Shown here piece after piece: positions 33,628 through 41,782 of a stretch of DNA of 64,000 bases. This DNA comes from JANXLS01 sp035308565 (lineage in GTDB: Bacteria > Planctomycetota > SZUA-567 > H5-PLA8). How positions within the stretch are numbered: position 1 is the first letter of the stretch; every line of letters starts with the position of its first letter. The notes under the pieces are model-generated. The model ran no database searches. It worked only from the letters and a program-made list of their open reading frames with translations, and was not told the DNA's origin. The stretch covers positions 1 to 64,000 of the forward strand of contig DATGGK010000184.1 of NCBI GenBank assembly GCA_035308565.1. The letters run 5' to 3'. Made by a program: the position numbers and the translations under genes.

Positions 33628-34795
33628 ATTTCTTCGCCGCCTTCCGCAACGCCTCCGCCTTGTCCGTCTTCTCCCACGTGAAGTTGGGCAGTTCGCGGCC
33701 GAAGTGGCCGTTGCGCGCCGTTTCGCGATAGATCGGGCGGCGCAGATTCAGCGATTCGATGATCGCGCGCGGGCGGAAATCGAAAAATTCGCGCACCAAT
33801 CCGGCGAGCGTCTCGTCGCCGATTTTGCCCGTGCCGCGCGTTTCGACCAGCACGCTTACCGGTTGCGCCACGCCGATCGCGTACGCGACCTGCACCTGCG
33901 CTTCGGTGGCCAGTTCGGACGCGACGATGTTCTTCGCCACGTAGCGCGCGAAGTACGCCGCGCTACGGTCCACTTTCGTTGGGTCTTTGCCAGAGAATGC
34001 TCCGCCGCCGTGCGGGGCGTAGCCGCCATAGGTATCCACGATAATTTTGCGGCCGGTCAAACCGCAATCGCCGTGCGGCCCGCCGACTTCGAAGCGGCCC
34101 GTCGGATTCACGTGGTAAATGGTTTTGTTGTCGAGGAGATTGGCGGGGATGACCTTTTTGCAGATCTTTTCAATCACGTCTTTCTTCAACTGGTCCTGCT
34201 TGTCGTTCATTTCGGGCGTATGCTGCAAACTCACGACCACCGTATGCACGCGCACCGGATTTCGGCCATCGTATTCAACGGTGACCTGGCATTTGCCATC
34301 GGGGCGCAGGTAGGCCAGCTCGCCGCTGCGGCGGATGTCGAACGATTTCTCGCTGATCAAATGCGAGAGATGAATCGGCAGCGGCATCAGCGTTTTGGTG
34401 TCGCGGTTGGCGTAGCCGAACATCATGCCCTGGTCGCCGGCGCCCATCTCTTTGCCGTGCGCCGCGTCTTCATCCACACCGCGCGCGATGTCCGGGCTTT
34501 GGCGGTCCAGCGAGACCATCACCGCGCAACTGTCGGCGTCGAAGCCGCTGCGCGGATCGACATAGCCGATGTCGCGCACAACTTCGCGGACCACGTCGGG
34601 AATGTGAACATACGTTTTGGTGGTGACTTCGCCGGCGATGATCGCCACACCGGTGGTGACCATGGTTTCGCACGCCACGCGCGAAACGGGATCGTCGGCC
34701 AGCATGGCATCGAGCACGGCGTCGGAAATCTGGTCGGCGACTTTGTCGGGATGCCCCGGAAATACGGACTCGGACGTGAACAGCGTATTGGCCAT
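33626..34795 (-). CDS. metK: S-adenosylmethionine synthetase
   Basis: 389 residues. It makes SAM from methionine and ATP. Signature motifs: FTSESVFPGHPDKVADQISD at the N-terminus (ATP/Met binding His), GAGDQGMMFGYA, FEVGGPHGDCGLTGRKI and GGGAFSGKDPTKVDRSAAY (loop Lys and Asp residues). All active-site residues look intact. AGGAG eight bases before the ATG at 34795. It is preceded by a good promoter and a leader of about 120 bases (34796-34924), and followed by a terminator, so it is a single-gene unit with room for leader control. Confidence 0.97.
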   Translation of the reverse strand: MANTLFTSESVFPGHPDKVADQISDAVLDAMLADDPVSRVACETMVTTGVAIIAGEVTTKTYVHIPDVVREVVRDIGYVDPRSGFDADSCAVMVSLDRQSPDIARGVDEDAAHGKEMGAGDQGMMFGYANRDTKTLMPLPIHLSHLISEKSFDIRRSGELAYLRPDGKCQVTVEYDGRNPVRVHTVVVSLQHTPEMNDKQDQLKKDVIEKICKKVIPANLLDNKTIYHVNPTGRFEVGGPHGDCGLTGRKIIVDTYGGYAPHGGGAFSGKDPTKVDRSAAYFARYVAKNIVASELATEAQVQVAYAIGVAQPVSVLVETRGTGKIGDETLAGLVREFFDFRPRAIIESLNLRRPIYRETARNGHFGRELPNFTWEKTDKAEALRKAAKK

Positions 34796-34917
34796 TGCAA
34801 AAACTCCTATCGGACTTCTGTACGGGCGGCGCAGCGCTTGAGGCATGCATTCCGCCAAAGGAGAAAAAAGAGCGACCCGCGGGGATCTCCCCCATCCGAG
34901 CAGGCATACGTCAAAAG
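34796..34917 (-). promoter_or_regulatory. Long structured leader of metK, possible SAM-responsive element
   Basis: About 120 untranslated bases between the inferred start of transcription and the metK ATG. On the reverse strand it holds GGGG-AGAT-CCCC, then GCGGGTCGC and a run of six T residues (attenuator-like). A GGCGG/CCGCC hairpin lies just ahead of the ribosome site. I see no match to the SAM-I, SAM-II or SAM-IV core that I can defend. Confidence 0.35.
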
Positions 34918-34924
34918 GATCAGT

Positions 34925-34952
34925 AGTATAGCTTTAATGGGCGGGGGTTCAA
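34925..34952 (-). promoter_or_regulatory. Sigma-70-type promoter of metK
   Basis: On the reverse strand: -35 TTGAAC (34952-34947), 16-base spacer, -10 TATACT (34930-34925). Confidence 0.6.
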
Positions 34953-35002
34953 AGTAAAAGGCGGGTGATGAATCGAATTTGGCACACTGGGCCGATCGCC
35001 AA

Positions 35003-35038
35003 TAGATCGTATAGGGCCTATATGACCTATAGGGCCTA
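35003..35038. repeat. 9-bp tandem repeat, four units of TAGGNNNTA type
   Basis: TAGATCGTA, TAGGGCCTA, TATGACCTA, TAGGGCCTA. Same period and consensus as 50156-50182 and 53848-53892. The rest of the 324-base spacer 34796-35119 is the metK leader/promoter and unremarkable sequence. Confidence 0.75.
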
Positions 35039-35119
35039 ATTATTCAAATTGCCCCCGGCATGCTTGTCTTTCTCCGACATCGTGTTTATCATCCACAGGT
35101 GGCTTGAGGCGAATGAATC

Positions 35120-35341
35120 GTGCTCCTCATCATTCTCATTTTATTCCTCATCTGTGGGCACGGCATCGTACGGTTTCTTGCAATTCTAATCCTTGCGTTC
35201 CTTTTTTTGGGTCATCGATTACCCGGAATCTACAGCGGCGGCGGACCTGGTGGCTCGCCCATCACATGGAATGAGTTCGGCAAGCTCTCGCAAAAGAAAA
35301 TCCGCCGGCCCGAACCGCCGGAACATTTTCCACACGAATAA
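35120..35341 (+). CDS. TatA-like small membrane protein 1 (divergent)
   Basis: 73 residues from a GTG with GAGG nine bases upstream. It has one or two hydrophobic helices (LLIILILFLICG and IVRFLAILILAFLFLG), then the TatA-like hinge LGHRLPGI and a short polar tail with Pro and charged residues. The Phe-Leu-Gly-His-x-Leu-Pro stretch matches the LLFG-x-x-LP hinge of TatA family proteins. The amphipathic helix that follows in true TatA is replaced by a Gly-rich segment. It is the first of four such genes in a row; the stop is six bases before the next ATG. Confidence 0.5.
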   Translation: MLLIILILFLICGHGIVRFLAILILAFLFLGHRLPGIYSGGGPGGSPITWNEFGKLSQKKIRRPEPPEHFPHE

Positions 35342-35347
35342 AGCGCC

Positions 35348-35572
35348 ATGCACATCCTCGCCAGCCTCGAAATCTTCTTCGGCCCCCTCGGCCCCATCGT
35401 GATACTCGTGATCGCGCTGCTCTTCTTCGGCCATCGCATCCCGCATCTCTTCGGGCACAAAAAGGACGCACAGCAGCCTTCGCCGCCCGTTGACCCGGCG
35501 AAATTGAGCGCGCCCGACAAGCAAATCGCCAATCCGCCAGCGCCGGTGCAATCGCCACCGCAAAAAAAGTGA
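35348..35572 (+). CDS. TatA-like small membrane protein 2
   Basis: 74 residues. The N-terminal sequence FFGPLGPIVILVIALLFFGHRIPHLFGHKK has the TatA pattern: F-G-P before one transmembrane helix and the LFFG-x-x-IP hinge after it. The tail is Pro/Gln/Lys-rich (QQPSPPVDPAKLSAPDKQ) with no long amphipathic helix. Closely spaced after gene 1, so co-transcribed. TatA normally multimerises around TatBC to pass folded proteins carrying twin-arginine signals; whether this short version works so is unknown. Confidence 0.55.
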   Translation: MHILASLEIFFGPLGPIVILVIALLFFGHRIPHLFGHKKDAQQPSPPVDPAKLSAPDKQIANPPAPVQSPPQKK

Positions 35573-35659
35573 CGATGGCGTCATTTTTTGCAGGAATTTT
35601 AGCTTCGTACACGTCACTCATCGGGAATCTGGCCGCTCCATTTTCCCTTCGCTTTCTTT

Positions 35660-35687
35660 TTGAATACCGCCTGTCGCGGGGTATAGT
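35660..35687 (+). promoter_or_regulatory. Promoter upstream of the tatA gene
   Basis: -35 TTGAAT (35660-35665), 16-base spacer, -10 TATAGT (35682-35687). It lies 79 bases before the ATG at 35766. Confidence 0.6.
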
Positions 35688-35765
35688 GGGGTTACATGCT
35701 GGTCTTGTGTCATTCCGTTCTTAGGGCGTGAGCGGGTCCCGCGGAGTTAGAAAAGGAGAATCGTC

Positions 35766-35993
35766 ATGTTTATACCCGTCATGGCCAATCTATTCGAAAG
35801 CCCGTGGGGCCTGCTTATTATCCTGCTCCTCGCGTTCCTCTTCTTCGGACACAAACTCCCGCAGATCGCCCGCGGACTGGGTTCAAGCGTTTCGGAATTC
35901 AAGAAGGGTATTAAAGAAGGCGAAGACGAAGCCAAGAAAGATGGCGAAACGCCCGACAAGACCGAAGAAAAGAAAGACGTCGAAAAGAAGTAA
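35766..35993 (+). CDS. tatA: Sec-independent protein translocase TatA/TatE family protein
   Basis: 75 residues, the most canonical TatA of the cluster. It has a short N-terminus, one helix (GLLIILLLAFLFF), the hinge FFGHKLPQIARGLG, then an amphipathic helix SSVSEFKKGIKEGEDEAKK and a Lys/Glu tail. AAAGGAG seven bases upstream and its own promoter at 35660 indicate active expression. TatA forms the pore-like oligomer of the twin-arginine pathway. A likely client in the window is the Gfo/Idh/MocA protein at 51.2 kb with an SRRDFIKG signal. No tatC lies here. Confidence 0.85.
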   Translation: MFIPVMANLFESPWGLLIILLLAFLFFGHKLPQIARGLGSSVSEFKKGIKEGEDEAKKDGETPDKTEEKKDVEKK

Positions 35994-36083
35994 CGGCGCG
36001 CCATTGGGACTTCCGTTTTAACAAGTCGCCCCGCTTCATGCCGGAGCGATTTTTCAGGCCGGCTTTCAGTGTCCAACTTAGCC

Positions 36084-36662
36084 ATGTTCCTCACCCTCGC
36101 CAACATTTTCAACCTACTGGATGGCACGCACTTGATTGTGCTGTGCATCTTCGGGCTGCTGCTCTTCGGTAAAGACCTCCCCATCATCGCGCGCAAAGTA
36201 GCCAAAGAATACTTCCGCTACAAGCGCATGATCAACGACGCCACTTCCGACATCCGCCGCGAAATGGATAATGCCGCTGATCAGATCGAAGAAGAGAAGC
36301 GCAAGATCATCAGCGATCTCGATAAAGAGAATGAAGCCTCCAACGGCGCGGCCAGTTCGAACGGGTCCAGCGATTACAATCCGGGCGGAAGTTCCAACGG
36401 CGAGAATTCCGAAAGCAACGGCAGCGAAAACGGCTCGCCCGATTATCCCTACGGCGACACGCCGCCCGACGCTCCGCAATCGCGCCTCGTCCAGACTCCG
36501 GCAAAACCCATCGCCGACCCGCTCGCGCTCGACGTGCCAGTCCCGTCCGCCACGACGCAACGCGCCACCGAAGCGGTTAAAACGCCAGTAGCGTCCGTCG
36601 CGCAGCTCGACACCTTCCAAAAAAGCGTGCCGCCGCCGTCCAGAATCCCGCCGCCGCTTTAA
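36084..36662 (+). CDS. TatB/TatA-like protein with long polar C-terminal tail
   Basis: 192 residues from the ATG at 36084 (a GTG at 36069 is possible). One hydrophobic helix (LIVLCIFGLLLFG) is followed by the hinge FGKDLPIIARKVAKEYFRYKR. A long amphipathic/coiled helix (INDATSDIRREMDNAADQIEEEKRKI) follows, longer than in TatA and like TatB. Then come a low-complexity Asn/Ser/Gly region and a Pro-rich tail. TatB recognises twin-arginine substrates with TatC. Last of the four-gene set; the next gene is convergent. Confidence 0.65.
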   Translation: MFLTLANIFNLLDGTHLIVLCIFGLLLFGKDLPIIARKVAKEYFRYKRMINDATSDIRREMDNAADQIEEEKRKIISDLDKENEASNGAASSNGSSDYNPGGSSNGENSESNGSENGSPDYPYGDTPPDAPQSRLVQTPAKPIADPLALDVPVPSATTQRATEAVKTPVASVAQLDTFQKSVPPPSRIPPPL

Positions 36663-36726
36663 ACGCTTTCGAACAACGAATGGCATGAATTGTTTATTGG
36701 GTGGCCCACCCACTGCACCCCGATTG

Positions 36727-38193
36727 CTATTTCTTCTTCGGTTTATTCCCGGCTTTGTAGGCGTTGATCGCTTCGCGGTAAATCGGTCCATAGAATTTAT
36801 CTTTCGGCACACAGCCGCTAGGATACTGGCCGTACTCGTTTCCTTTTGCGCGCATCAGCGCGGTGCAGCTTGAGACGGCGATGCAGGCTTGCTCGTTGCG
36901 GATTTTTCCGGTGGCGGCGATGTCTTTCACGAAATCCGGATAGGCGAACGCGCCGCGGCCCACGCCCACCATCGAGATGCGGCCCTTCTTCACGTTCGCC
37001 GCGCCGCACTCCAGGAACAAATGTTGCAGCCACGAATAGCCGGTGCCGATCATCGGTAATTCCGGAAATTCGCGCTGCATTTCGCCGGCGAGTTTGAAAT
37101 GGCGCGCGACGCCCAGCAGCGGATGTTCGGGCGATTCGTAACCGTCCAGCGGCGGTTTTTCGAAGGGGCGGCCGAAGTGCATGTTGTTGTACGGATTGCC
37201 CATCGAGACGTTGATCAGGCACACGCCCAACGATTTGAGCAGCGCGACCAGTTGCTTGGGCTCCGTCAAATCCGGCGTCTCCGGATGATTCGGATCGACG
37301 CCGAAGGACCACTTATAAGGGGTGGTGAACGGGCGCGGAGTGCCGCGGCCGCCGGCGCCTTTCGTGTAGGGCACAAAATCGCAGACATTAATGCGCGAGG
37401 CTATCACTATGTCCTTGCTGACTTCGTCGCGAATGCGCGTGACGATGTTGCGCACCAGCCGCGTGCGATTTTCGAACGATCCGCCGTACGGGCCGGGACG
37501 TTCGTTCGCGGCGAGCAATTCGTTGAGCAAATAGCGGTGGCATTGCTTGAGGTCGATAAAATCGAAACCGAGTTTCACGGCCAGTTTCGCGGCGGCGATG
37601 TAGGCGTCTTCGGCGCGCTTGAGTTCATCGTCGCTGAGCACTGGATAATCCGGCGGCATCGGAATTTTTCCATCGCCGCTTGGATTGGGAACAAGCGTGG
37701 CCGGATCGAGCGACGGGTCGTGCATGGCAATCAGCGGGCGTTGATGGCTGTAGCGGCCGGAGTGAGTCAACTGGCAGCCGACGAGCAGATCGCCGCACGC
37801 TCGCGCACCCCACTGGTCCCGGTGTTCGCGCTTGAGTTCGTCGAGCAGCAGCGCGAGATCGCTCAGCGAGCCTTCGTGAATCCAAAGCTGCCGCGCGTTG
37901 GCGCGGGCTTCGTCGAGAATCGCGACGGCTTCGCCCCAGATCAATTTGCAGCCGCCGTTGCCGAAGCGTTTCCAGCGGCGAAATGTCAATTCGCCGGGGC
38001 GGCCGTCGAGTTCGCCGTCGCAACCTTCCATGGGATGAATGGCGAGGCGGTTGCCCACTTTGCGCCCGCCGATTTCGATCGGCTGCAAAAGGCACGAGAG
38101 ATCGGAATCGACTTCGACGACGCCGCCGACGCCCAGCGCGATTGCGGCGGCGCGGAGGTCAGCAGGTGTTTTATAATCGAACCACTTTGGCAC
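36727..38193 (-). CDS. Old Yellow Enzyme-type NADH:flavin oxidoreductase
   Basis: 488 residues from a GTG at 38193 (AGGAG six bases upstream); the longer ATG frame would add a basic stretch without a ribosome site. The FMN-binding TIM barrel shows NRLAIHPMEGCDGELDGRP, CQLTHSGRYSHQ, the HxxxLxx-type region LKQCHRYLLNELL and NERPGPYGGSFENRTRL. The C-terminus has CIAVSSC and a further Cys about 17 residues on, possibly the remains of the iron-sulfur motif of 2,4-dienoyl-CoA-reductase-like members, but with wrong spacing. Substrate unknown. It is convergent with the tat cluster. Confidence 0.8.
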   Translation of the reverse strand: MPKWFDYKTPADLRAAAIALGVGGVVEVDSDLSCLLQPIEIGGRKVGNRLAIHPMEGCDGELDGRPGELTFRRWKRFGNGGCKLIWGEAVAILDEARANARQLWIHEGSLSDLALLLDELKREHRDQWGARACGDLLVGCQLTHSGRYSHQRPLIAMHDPSLDPATLVPNPSGDGKIPMPPDYPVLSDDELKRAEDAYIAAAKLAVKLGFDFIDLKQCHRYLLNELLAANERPGPYGGSFENRTRLVRNIVTRIRDEVSKDIVIASRINVCDFVPYTKGAGGRGTPRPFTTPYKWSFGVDPNHPETPDLTEPKQLVALLKSLGVCLINVSMGNPYNNMHFGRPFEKPPLDGYESPEHPLLGVARHFKLAGEMQREFPELPMIGTGYSWLQHLFLECGAANVKKGRISMVGVGRGAFAYPDFVKDIAATGKIRNEQACIAVSSCTALMRAKGNEYGQYPSGCVPKDKFYGPIYREAINAYKAGNKPKKK

Positions 38194-38412
38194 GGAGCGC
38201 TCCTGAGCGTTGGACTTTCGAGTTTTATCATAAAGGGTCTGCGGGGGCAAAGAACCAACCCACTCCCCTCATTCGTTTCCAACGTTCCATTCTTTCCGCT
38301 GGAAAAAAAGTCGTTTTTGTCATAGATTGCCGTCGCTTTGGATTGTTCAACTAACCGGGGCGACGGAGCGGGCGGATTCCCGCGTGCGGCAGAATTGACG
38401 AGGAATAACGCA

Positions 38413-39846
38413 GTGGACGTTACAAAATATCTGGAGAAGGCGGCGGAAGCGACCAGCCGCCGCAATTACGATTACGCGATCGAACTGTACCTGACCGCGT
38501 GCAAAATGGATCCCAACAACGTCCAGGCGCGGCGTTCGCTCCGAGCGGTGGAGAACCGCGTGGCGCAGGAAAAGGGTTCGTCGTTTTGGAGCAAAACCAA
38601 AACGGCCAGCCTCTCCCCGCAGCTCAGCAGCCTGATGATGATGAAAAAATGGGACTCGGCGATGGAGAAGGCCGAGGACATTTTGAAGATCGATCCGGCC
38701 AATGTCAGCGCGCTGATGTCGCTGGCGAAGGCCGCGCGCATGGCAGGCTACAACGCCTGCGCGACGGCGGTTTATGAAGACATCAAAGCCGTGAAAGCCG
38801 GAGGCAACAACAAGCTGCTGGTCGAAGCCGCGCGCGAACTGGCGCATCTTTACGAACTCGACAACCGAGTGCAGGACGCGCTGGACGTGTGGGGCGACGT
38901 CAGCAAAGCGGTGCCGGGCGACCGCGAAGCGGCGGTGAAGTGGCGCGATTTGTCGGCGAAGAACGTCTCGGCGATGATCGAGAGTTCCACCAAGGACGGC
39001 AAGCGCGGCGGGATGGCCCGCCTGACGATGACCGAAGAGCAGAAGAAGGCCGCGCAGATGCTCGACCTCGAAAAAGGCGACATCAAGAGCGAATCGGACT
39101 TGGAAGCCGTGGTCAAGCTCACGCGCGACCAGATCGCGGCGTGCCAGGACGAACGGCAGCTTCCCAAGTACTATGAAAAGCTGGGCAACATGTACAAGCA
39201 GTTCGGGTATTACGACGAGTCAAAGGAAGCGTTCGAAACCGCGCGCGAAAAGGATCCCAACAACCCGATCTATAAATTCAAGCTCGACGACCTGGAAATC
39301 TGGAAAATGCAGGCGGACATCAAGGCGCTGGACACGAAGGCGAAAGCCGGCGAGGCGGGCGCGCGCGAACAGTGCGGAAAACTGATCGACGAGTGGCTCG
39401 ATTTCCGGCTCAATTCGTACGTCGACCGCGAGCGGCAATACCCTACCGACAGCAAAATCCGCTACGACCTTGGCGGGGTTTATTTCAATCTGGCCGAGCG
39501 GCGCAAGGACAAGGCGCTGTACGACGAGGCGATCAAGCGCTACCAATCGACCTTCAAAGATCCGAAATTCCGCGCCGAATCCGGTTTGAAACTTGGCCTC
39601 GCGTTCAAAGCCAAGGGCCAATTCGAATTGGCGCTCAAGCGCCTGGATGAAACGCTGGCCGGCTTTCCCTCTGAAATCAAAGACGACCGCTGGAAGGAAG
39701 TGATGTACGTCAAAGCGCTCACGCTGAGCGCCATGGGCCGAAAGTTGGACGCGAAAAAAGTGCTGTACGAAATCTATGAAATCGACGTCGGCTTCAAAGA
39801 CGTCGGGACTCAGCTTGAAATGCTGGAGGCGGAAGGCGTGCAGTAG
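38413..39846 (+). CDS. Tetratricopeptide-repeat protein
   Basis: 477 residues from a GTG at 38413 (GAGGA eight bases upstream). Several TPR helices are visible: NYDYAIELYLTACKMDPNN, KWDSAMEKAEDILKIDPAN, LPKYYEKLGNMYKQFGYYDESKEAF, YDEAIKRYQSTFKDPKF and GQFELALKRLDETLAGFP. There is no signal peptide or transmembrane helix, so it is probably a cytosolic scaffold. A Lys-rich middle linker separates two TPR blocks. No partner is identified; the downstream STAS gene is about 170 bases away past a spacer repeat. Confidence 0.75.
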   Translation: MDVTKYLEKAAEATSRRNYDYAIELYLTACKMDPNNVQARRSLRAVENRVAQEKGSSFWSKTKTASLSPQLSSLMMMKKWDSAMEKAEDILKIDPANVSALMSLAKAARMAGYNACATAVYEDIKAVKAGGNNKLLVEAARELAHLYELDNRVQDALDVWGDVSKAVPGDREAAVKWRDLSAKNVSAMIESSTKDGKRGGMARLTMTEEQKKAAQMLDLEKGDIKSESDLEAVVKLTRDQIAACQDERQLPKYYEKLGNMYKQFGYYDESKEAFETAREKDPNNPIYKFKLDDLEIWKMQADIKALDTKAKAGEAGAREQCGKLIDEWLDFRLNSYVDRERQYPTDSKIRYDLGGVYFNLAERRKDKALYDEAIKRYQSTFKDPKFRAESGLKLGLAFKAKGQFELALKRLDETLAGFPSEIKDDRWKEVMYVKALTLSAMGRKLDAKKVLYEIYEIDVGFKDVGTQLEMLEAEGVQ

Positions 39847-39849
39847 CGA

Positions 39850-39887
39850 ATTCTTCTCGCGCAAAGGCGCGAAGGCGCAAAGAAAAG
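39850..39887. repeat. Dispersed AAAGGCGC spacer repeat
   Basis: TTCTCGCGCAAAGGCGCGAA and AAGGCGCAAAG. It is followed at about 39896-39930 by a CGAATCTTCGCG unit shared with 26470-26502. Confidence 0.6.
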
Positions 39888-40014
39888 AACAAAGGAACGA
39901 ACAACGAATCGCACGAATCTTCGCGAATGGATAATGTAGAAAAGTGCAGTCAGCCGGTAACACGGCTGAAGAAATGACGGATAAAAAGGAATCGTTCGGT
40001 ATTGCTCGGAATAC

Positions 40015-40356
40015 TTGCGTTTGTCCACATCACGATTCGATCAAAAAATAATGCTCAGCGCCGGATCGCTGCGCGTGCTGGGCGATTTGCAGCGCCCCGA
40101 CCTCGCGGCGTTCAAGCAGGCGTTCTCCGCGCTGTGCGATTCGCAGCACCAGAGCGCTTATGTGGACCTGACGCAGTGCACGTACATGAGTTCGCTGTTC
40201 ATCGGCGAACTGGCGGACGCGGTGATGCGCATGAAAGCCGGCGGGAAGGACGTCCACGTCGCCGTTTCGGCCGAGATCGGAAAAACGCTGCACATGGCCC
40301 GCCTGTATCATTTGTTTGATTACGAAATCACCGCCTCTGAGATTTATGAATCCTGA
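40015..40356 (+). CDS. STAS-domain protein (anti-sigma-factor-antagonist type)
   Basis: Up to 113 residues. The STAS pattern is beta strand SLRVLGDL, the strand-helix YVDLTQCTYMSSLFIGELADAVMRMK (conserved D-x-(S/T)-x-(M/I)-S-S site; the SS pair is the usual phosphorylation site), then VHVAVSAEIGKTLHMARLYHLFDYEI. STAS proteins work in partner-switching cascades; no kinase or phosphatase of that type is adjacent. The start is uncertain: TTG at 40015 or 40021, or ATG at 40051. The stop overlaps the ATG of the glycosyltransferase gene by 11 bases, so the two are translationally coupled. Confidence 0.7.
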   Translation: MRLSTSRFDQKIMLSAGSLRVLGDLQRPDLAAFKQAFSALCDSQHQSAYVDLTQCTYMSSLFIGELADAVMRMKAGGKDVHVAVSAEIGKTLHMARLYHLFDYEITASEIYES

Positions 40357-41371
40357 ATCTTCACCGCCGGCGTCCCGCCCGTCCGGAGCGCCAGCTTCCA
40401 GCCGGCCCGGCGCGCCGCAACTCTCCGTGGTCGCACCGATGTTCAACGAAGCCGAAAACCTCTCGCAGTTTTTCGAGCGCGTCGAAAAAGCGCTGTCGCC
40501 GCTGAACATGAGCTATGAAATCGTGTGCATCAACGACGGCAGCCGCGACAACACGCTCGAAAAACTGCGCGAGCAGCGAACACGCAATCCCGCGATCAAG
40601 ATCGTGAATCTGTCGCGCAACTTCGGCAAAGACATCGCGCTGAGCGCCGGCATCGACCACGCGCGCGGCGATGCCGTCGTGCCGATCGATTCGGACTTGC
40701 AGGACCCGCCGGAACTGATTCCGGAATTCGTCGCCAAGTGGCGCGAAGGCTTCGACGTGGTTTACGCGACGCGCCGCTCGCGGCAGGGCGAAGGTATTTT
40801 GAAGCGCGTCTCCGCGGATTTGTTTTATCGCACGATCGCCGGCATGACGCACATCGACATTCCAAAAAACACGGGCGATTTCCGCCTGATGGACCGGCGC
40901 GTGGTCAACGCGATGGGCCGCATGCCGGAGCGCAGCCGCTTCATGAAAGGCCTGTTCGCGTGGGTCGGTTTTCGGCAGACGGCGATTCTCTACGACCGCG
41001 AGCCGCGCCACAAAGGCCGCACGAAATGGAATTACTGGCGCCTGTGGAATTTCGCGCTCGACGGCATCACGTCCTTCAGTTCGTTTCCGCTGAAAGTCTG
41101 GAGTTACATCGGCGTCACGATCGCTTTCATCTCATTCGCGTATGCCTTTCTTCGGATTGTCGGGCACTTCTTCGGCGTGTTCGAACCGATGCGCGGCTAC
41201 GATTCGACGCTGGTGACGATTTTGTTCCTCGGCGGAATTCAATTGATTTCGCTGGGCGTGATCGGCGAATACATGGCGCGGATTTACATCGAGGTGAAAG
41301 GCCGACCGCTGTATTTGGTGCGGGATGTGGAGGGGTTTGAGGGTGACAAGACCGGAAATGCTAACAGTTAA
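40346..41371 (+). CDS. GT2 glycosyltransferase with two C-terminal membrane helices (DPM1/GtrB-like)
   Basis: 341 residues from the ATG at 40346. GT-A fold: LSVVAPMFNEAENL, IVCINDGSRDNT, VNLSRNFGKDIALSAGIDHARGDAVVPIDSDLQDPPE (DxD-like metal site), KNTGDFRLMDRRVV and GRTKWNYWRLW. Two helices follow (WSYIGVTIAFISFAYAFLRI; TILFLGGIQLISLGVIGEYMARIY). Such enzymes move a sugar to undecaprenyl or dolichyl phosphate. Oddity: the 35-residue N-terminal Ser/Pro/Ala-rich extension includes a palindromic repeat (40385-40406) also found inside the helicase gene. Coupled to the STAS gene upstream; its end overlaps the convergent gene by four bases. Confidence 0.86.
   Translation: MNPESSPPASRPSGAPASSRPGAPQLSVVAPMFNEAENLSQFFERVEKALSPLNMSYEIVCINDGSRDNTLEKLREQRTRNPAIKIVNLSRNFGKDIALSAGIDHARGDAVVPIDSDLQDPPELIPEFVAKWREGFDVVYATRRSRQGEGILKRVSADLFYRTIAGMTHIDIPKNTGDFRLMDRRVVNAMGRMPERSRFMKGLFAWVGFRQTAILYDREPRHKGRTKWNYWRLWNFALDGITSFSSFPLKVWSYIGVTIAFISFAYAFLRIVGHFFGVFEPMRGYDSTLVTILFLGGIQLISLGVIGEYMARIYIEVKGRPLYLVRDVEGFEGDKTGNANS
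40385..40406. repeat. Palindromic element in the 5' end of the glycosyltransferase gene
   Basis: Reverse complement of 13543-13564 with one mismatch in 22 bases. Read in frame as SGAPASSRP. Confidence 0.7.
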
Positions 41372-41763
41372 ACGCTGGCTCCATGTACCTCCAAATCCGC
41401 ATTTTCCATATCGTGGTGTTCGATGTTTTTCAAATCATTCATCTGACGTTCAATGTGTTTGCGGACAACGTTACCCATCTTCTGAGTTGCGAACGAAACG
41501 AGGCGTTTGCGTTCTGTCGCATCCAGCGTTTCCTTGCCGGAAAGAAGAGCAGGAATTCGATTCATTAATGATGCCACGTAGGAATCAAAATTCTGGGCAC
41601 CACGGATTCGCACAAATACAGGTTTTCCGGATTGAGTCATGCCGACAGATATGCCATCCTCCCGAAGAGTAAACGCAGCCTTTCCCTGCAGCGTGGGATC
41701 GTCGTACTTGACGCGTACGTCGAGGTCACTGCCGGCGACTTCCAAGTCGATTTTGAAACCCAT
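41368..41763 (-). CDS. Hypothetical 131-residue protein
   Basis: No family recognised. The protein is soluble: a beta-rich N-terminal half (FKIDLEVAGSDLDVRVKYDD, AFTLREDGISVGM) followed by a helical C-terminal half (RKRLVSFATQKMGNVVRKHIERQMNDLKNIEHHD). The ATG at 41763 has GGAGG four bases upstream. It is the last gene of a short reverse-strand set (broken Uma2, 81-residue protein, this gene), each less than 65 bases apart, and is convergent with the glycosyltransferase. Confidence 0.6.
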   Translation of the reverse strand: MGFKIDLEVAGSDLDVRVKYDDPTLQGKAAFTLREDGISVGMTQSGKPVFVRIRGAQNFDSYVASLMNRIPALLSGKETLDATERKRLVSFATQKMGNVVRKHIERQMNDLKNIEHHDMENADLEVHGASV

Positions 41764-41782
41764 AAATCCTCCGCACTCTATC

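Noticed and set aside
34796..34940. Calling a named SAM riboswitch class upstream of metK
   Set aside because: No core sequence of the classes I know could be aligned with confidence, so only a candidate leader is reported.
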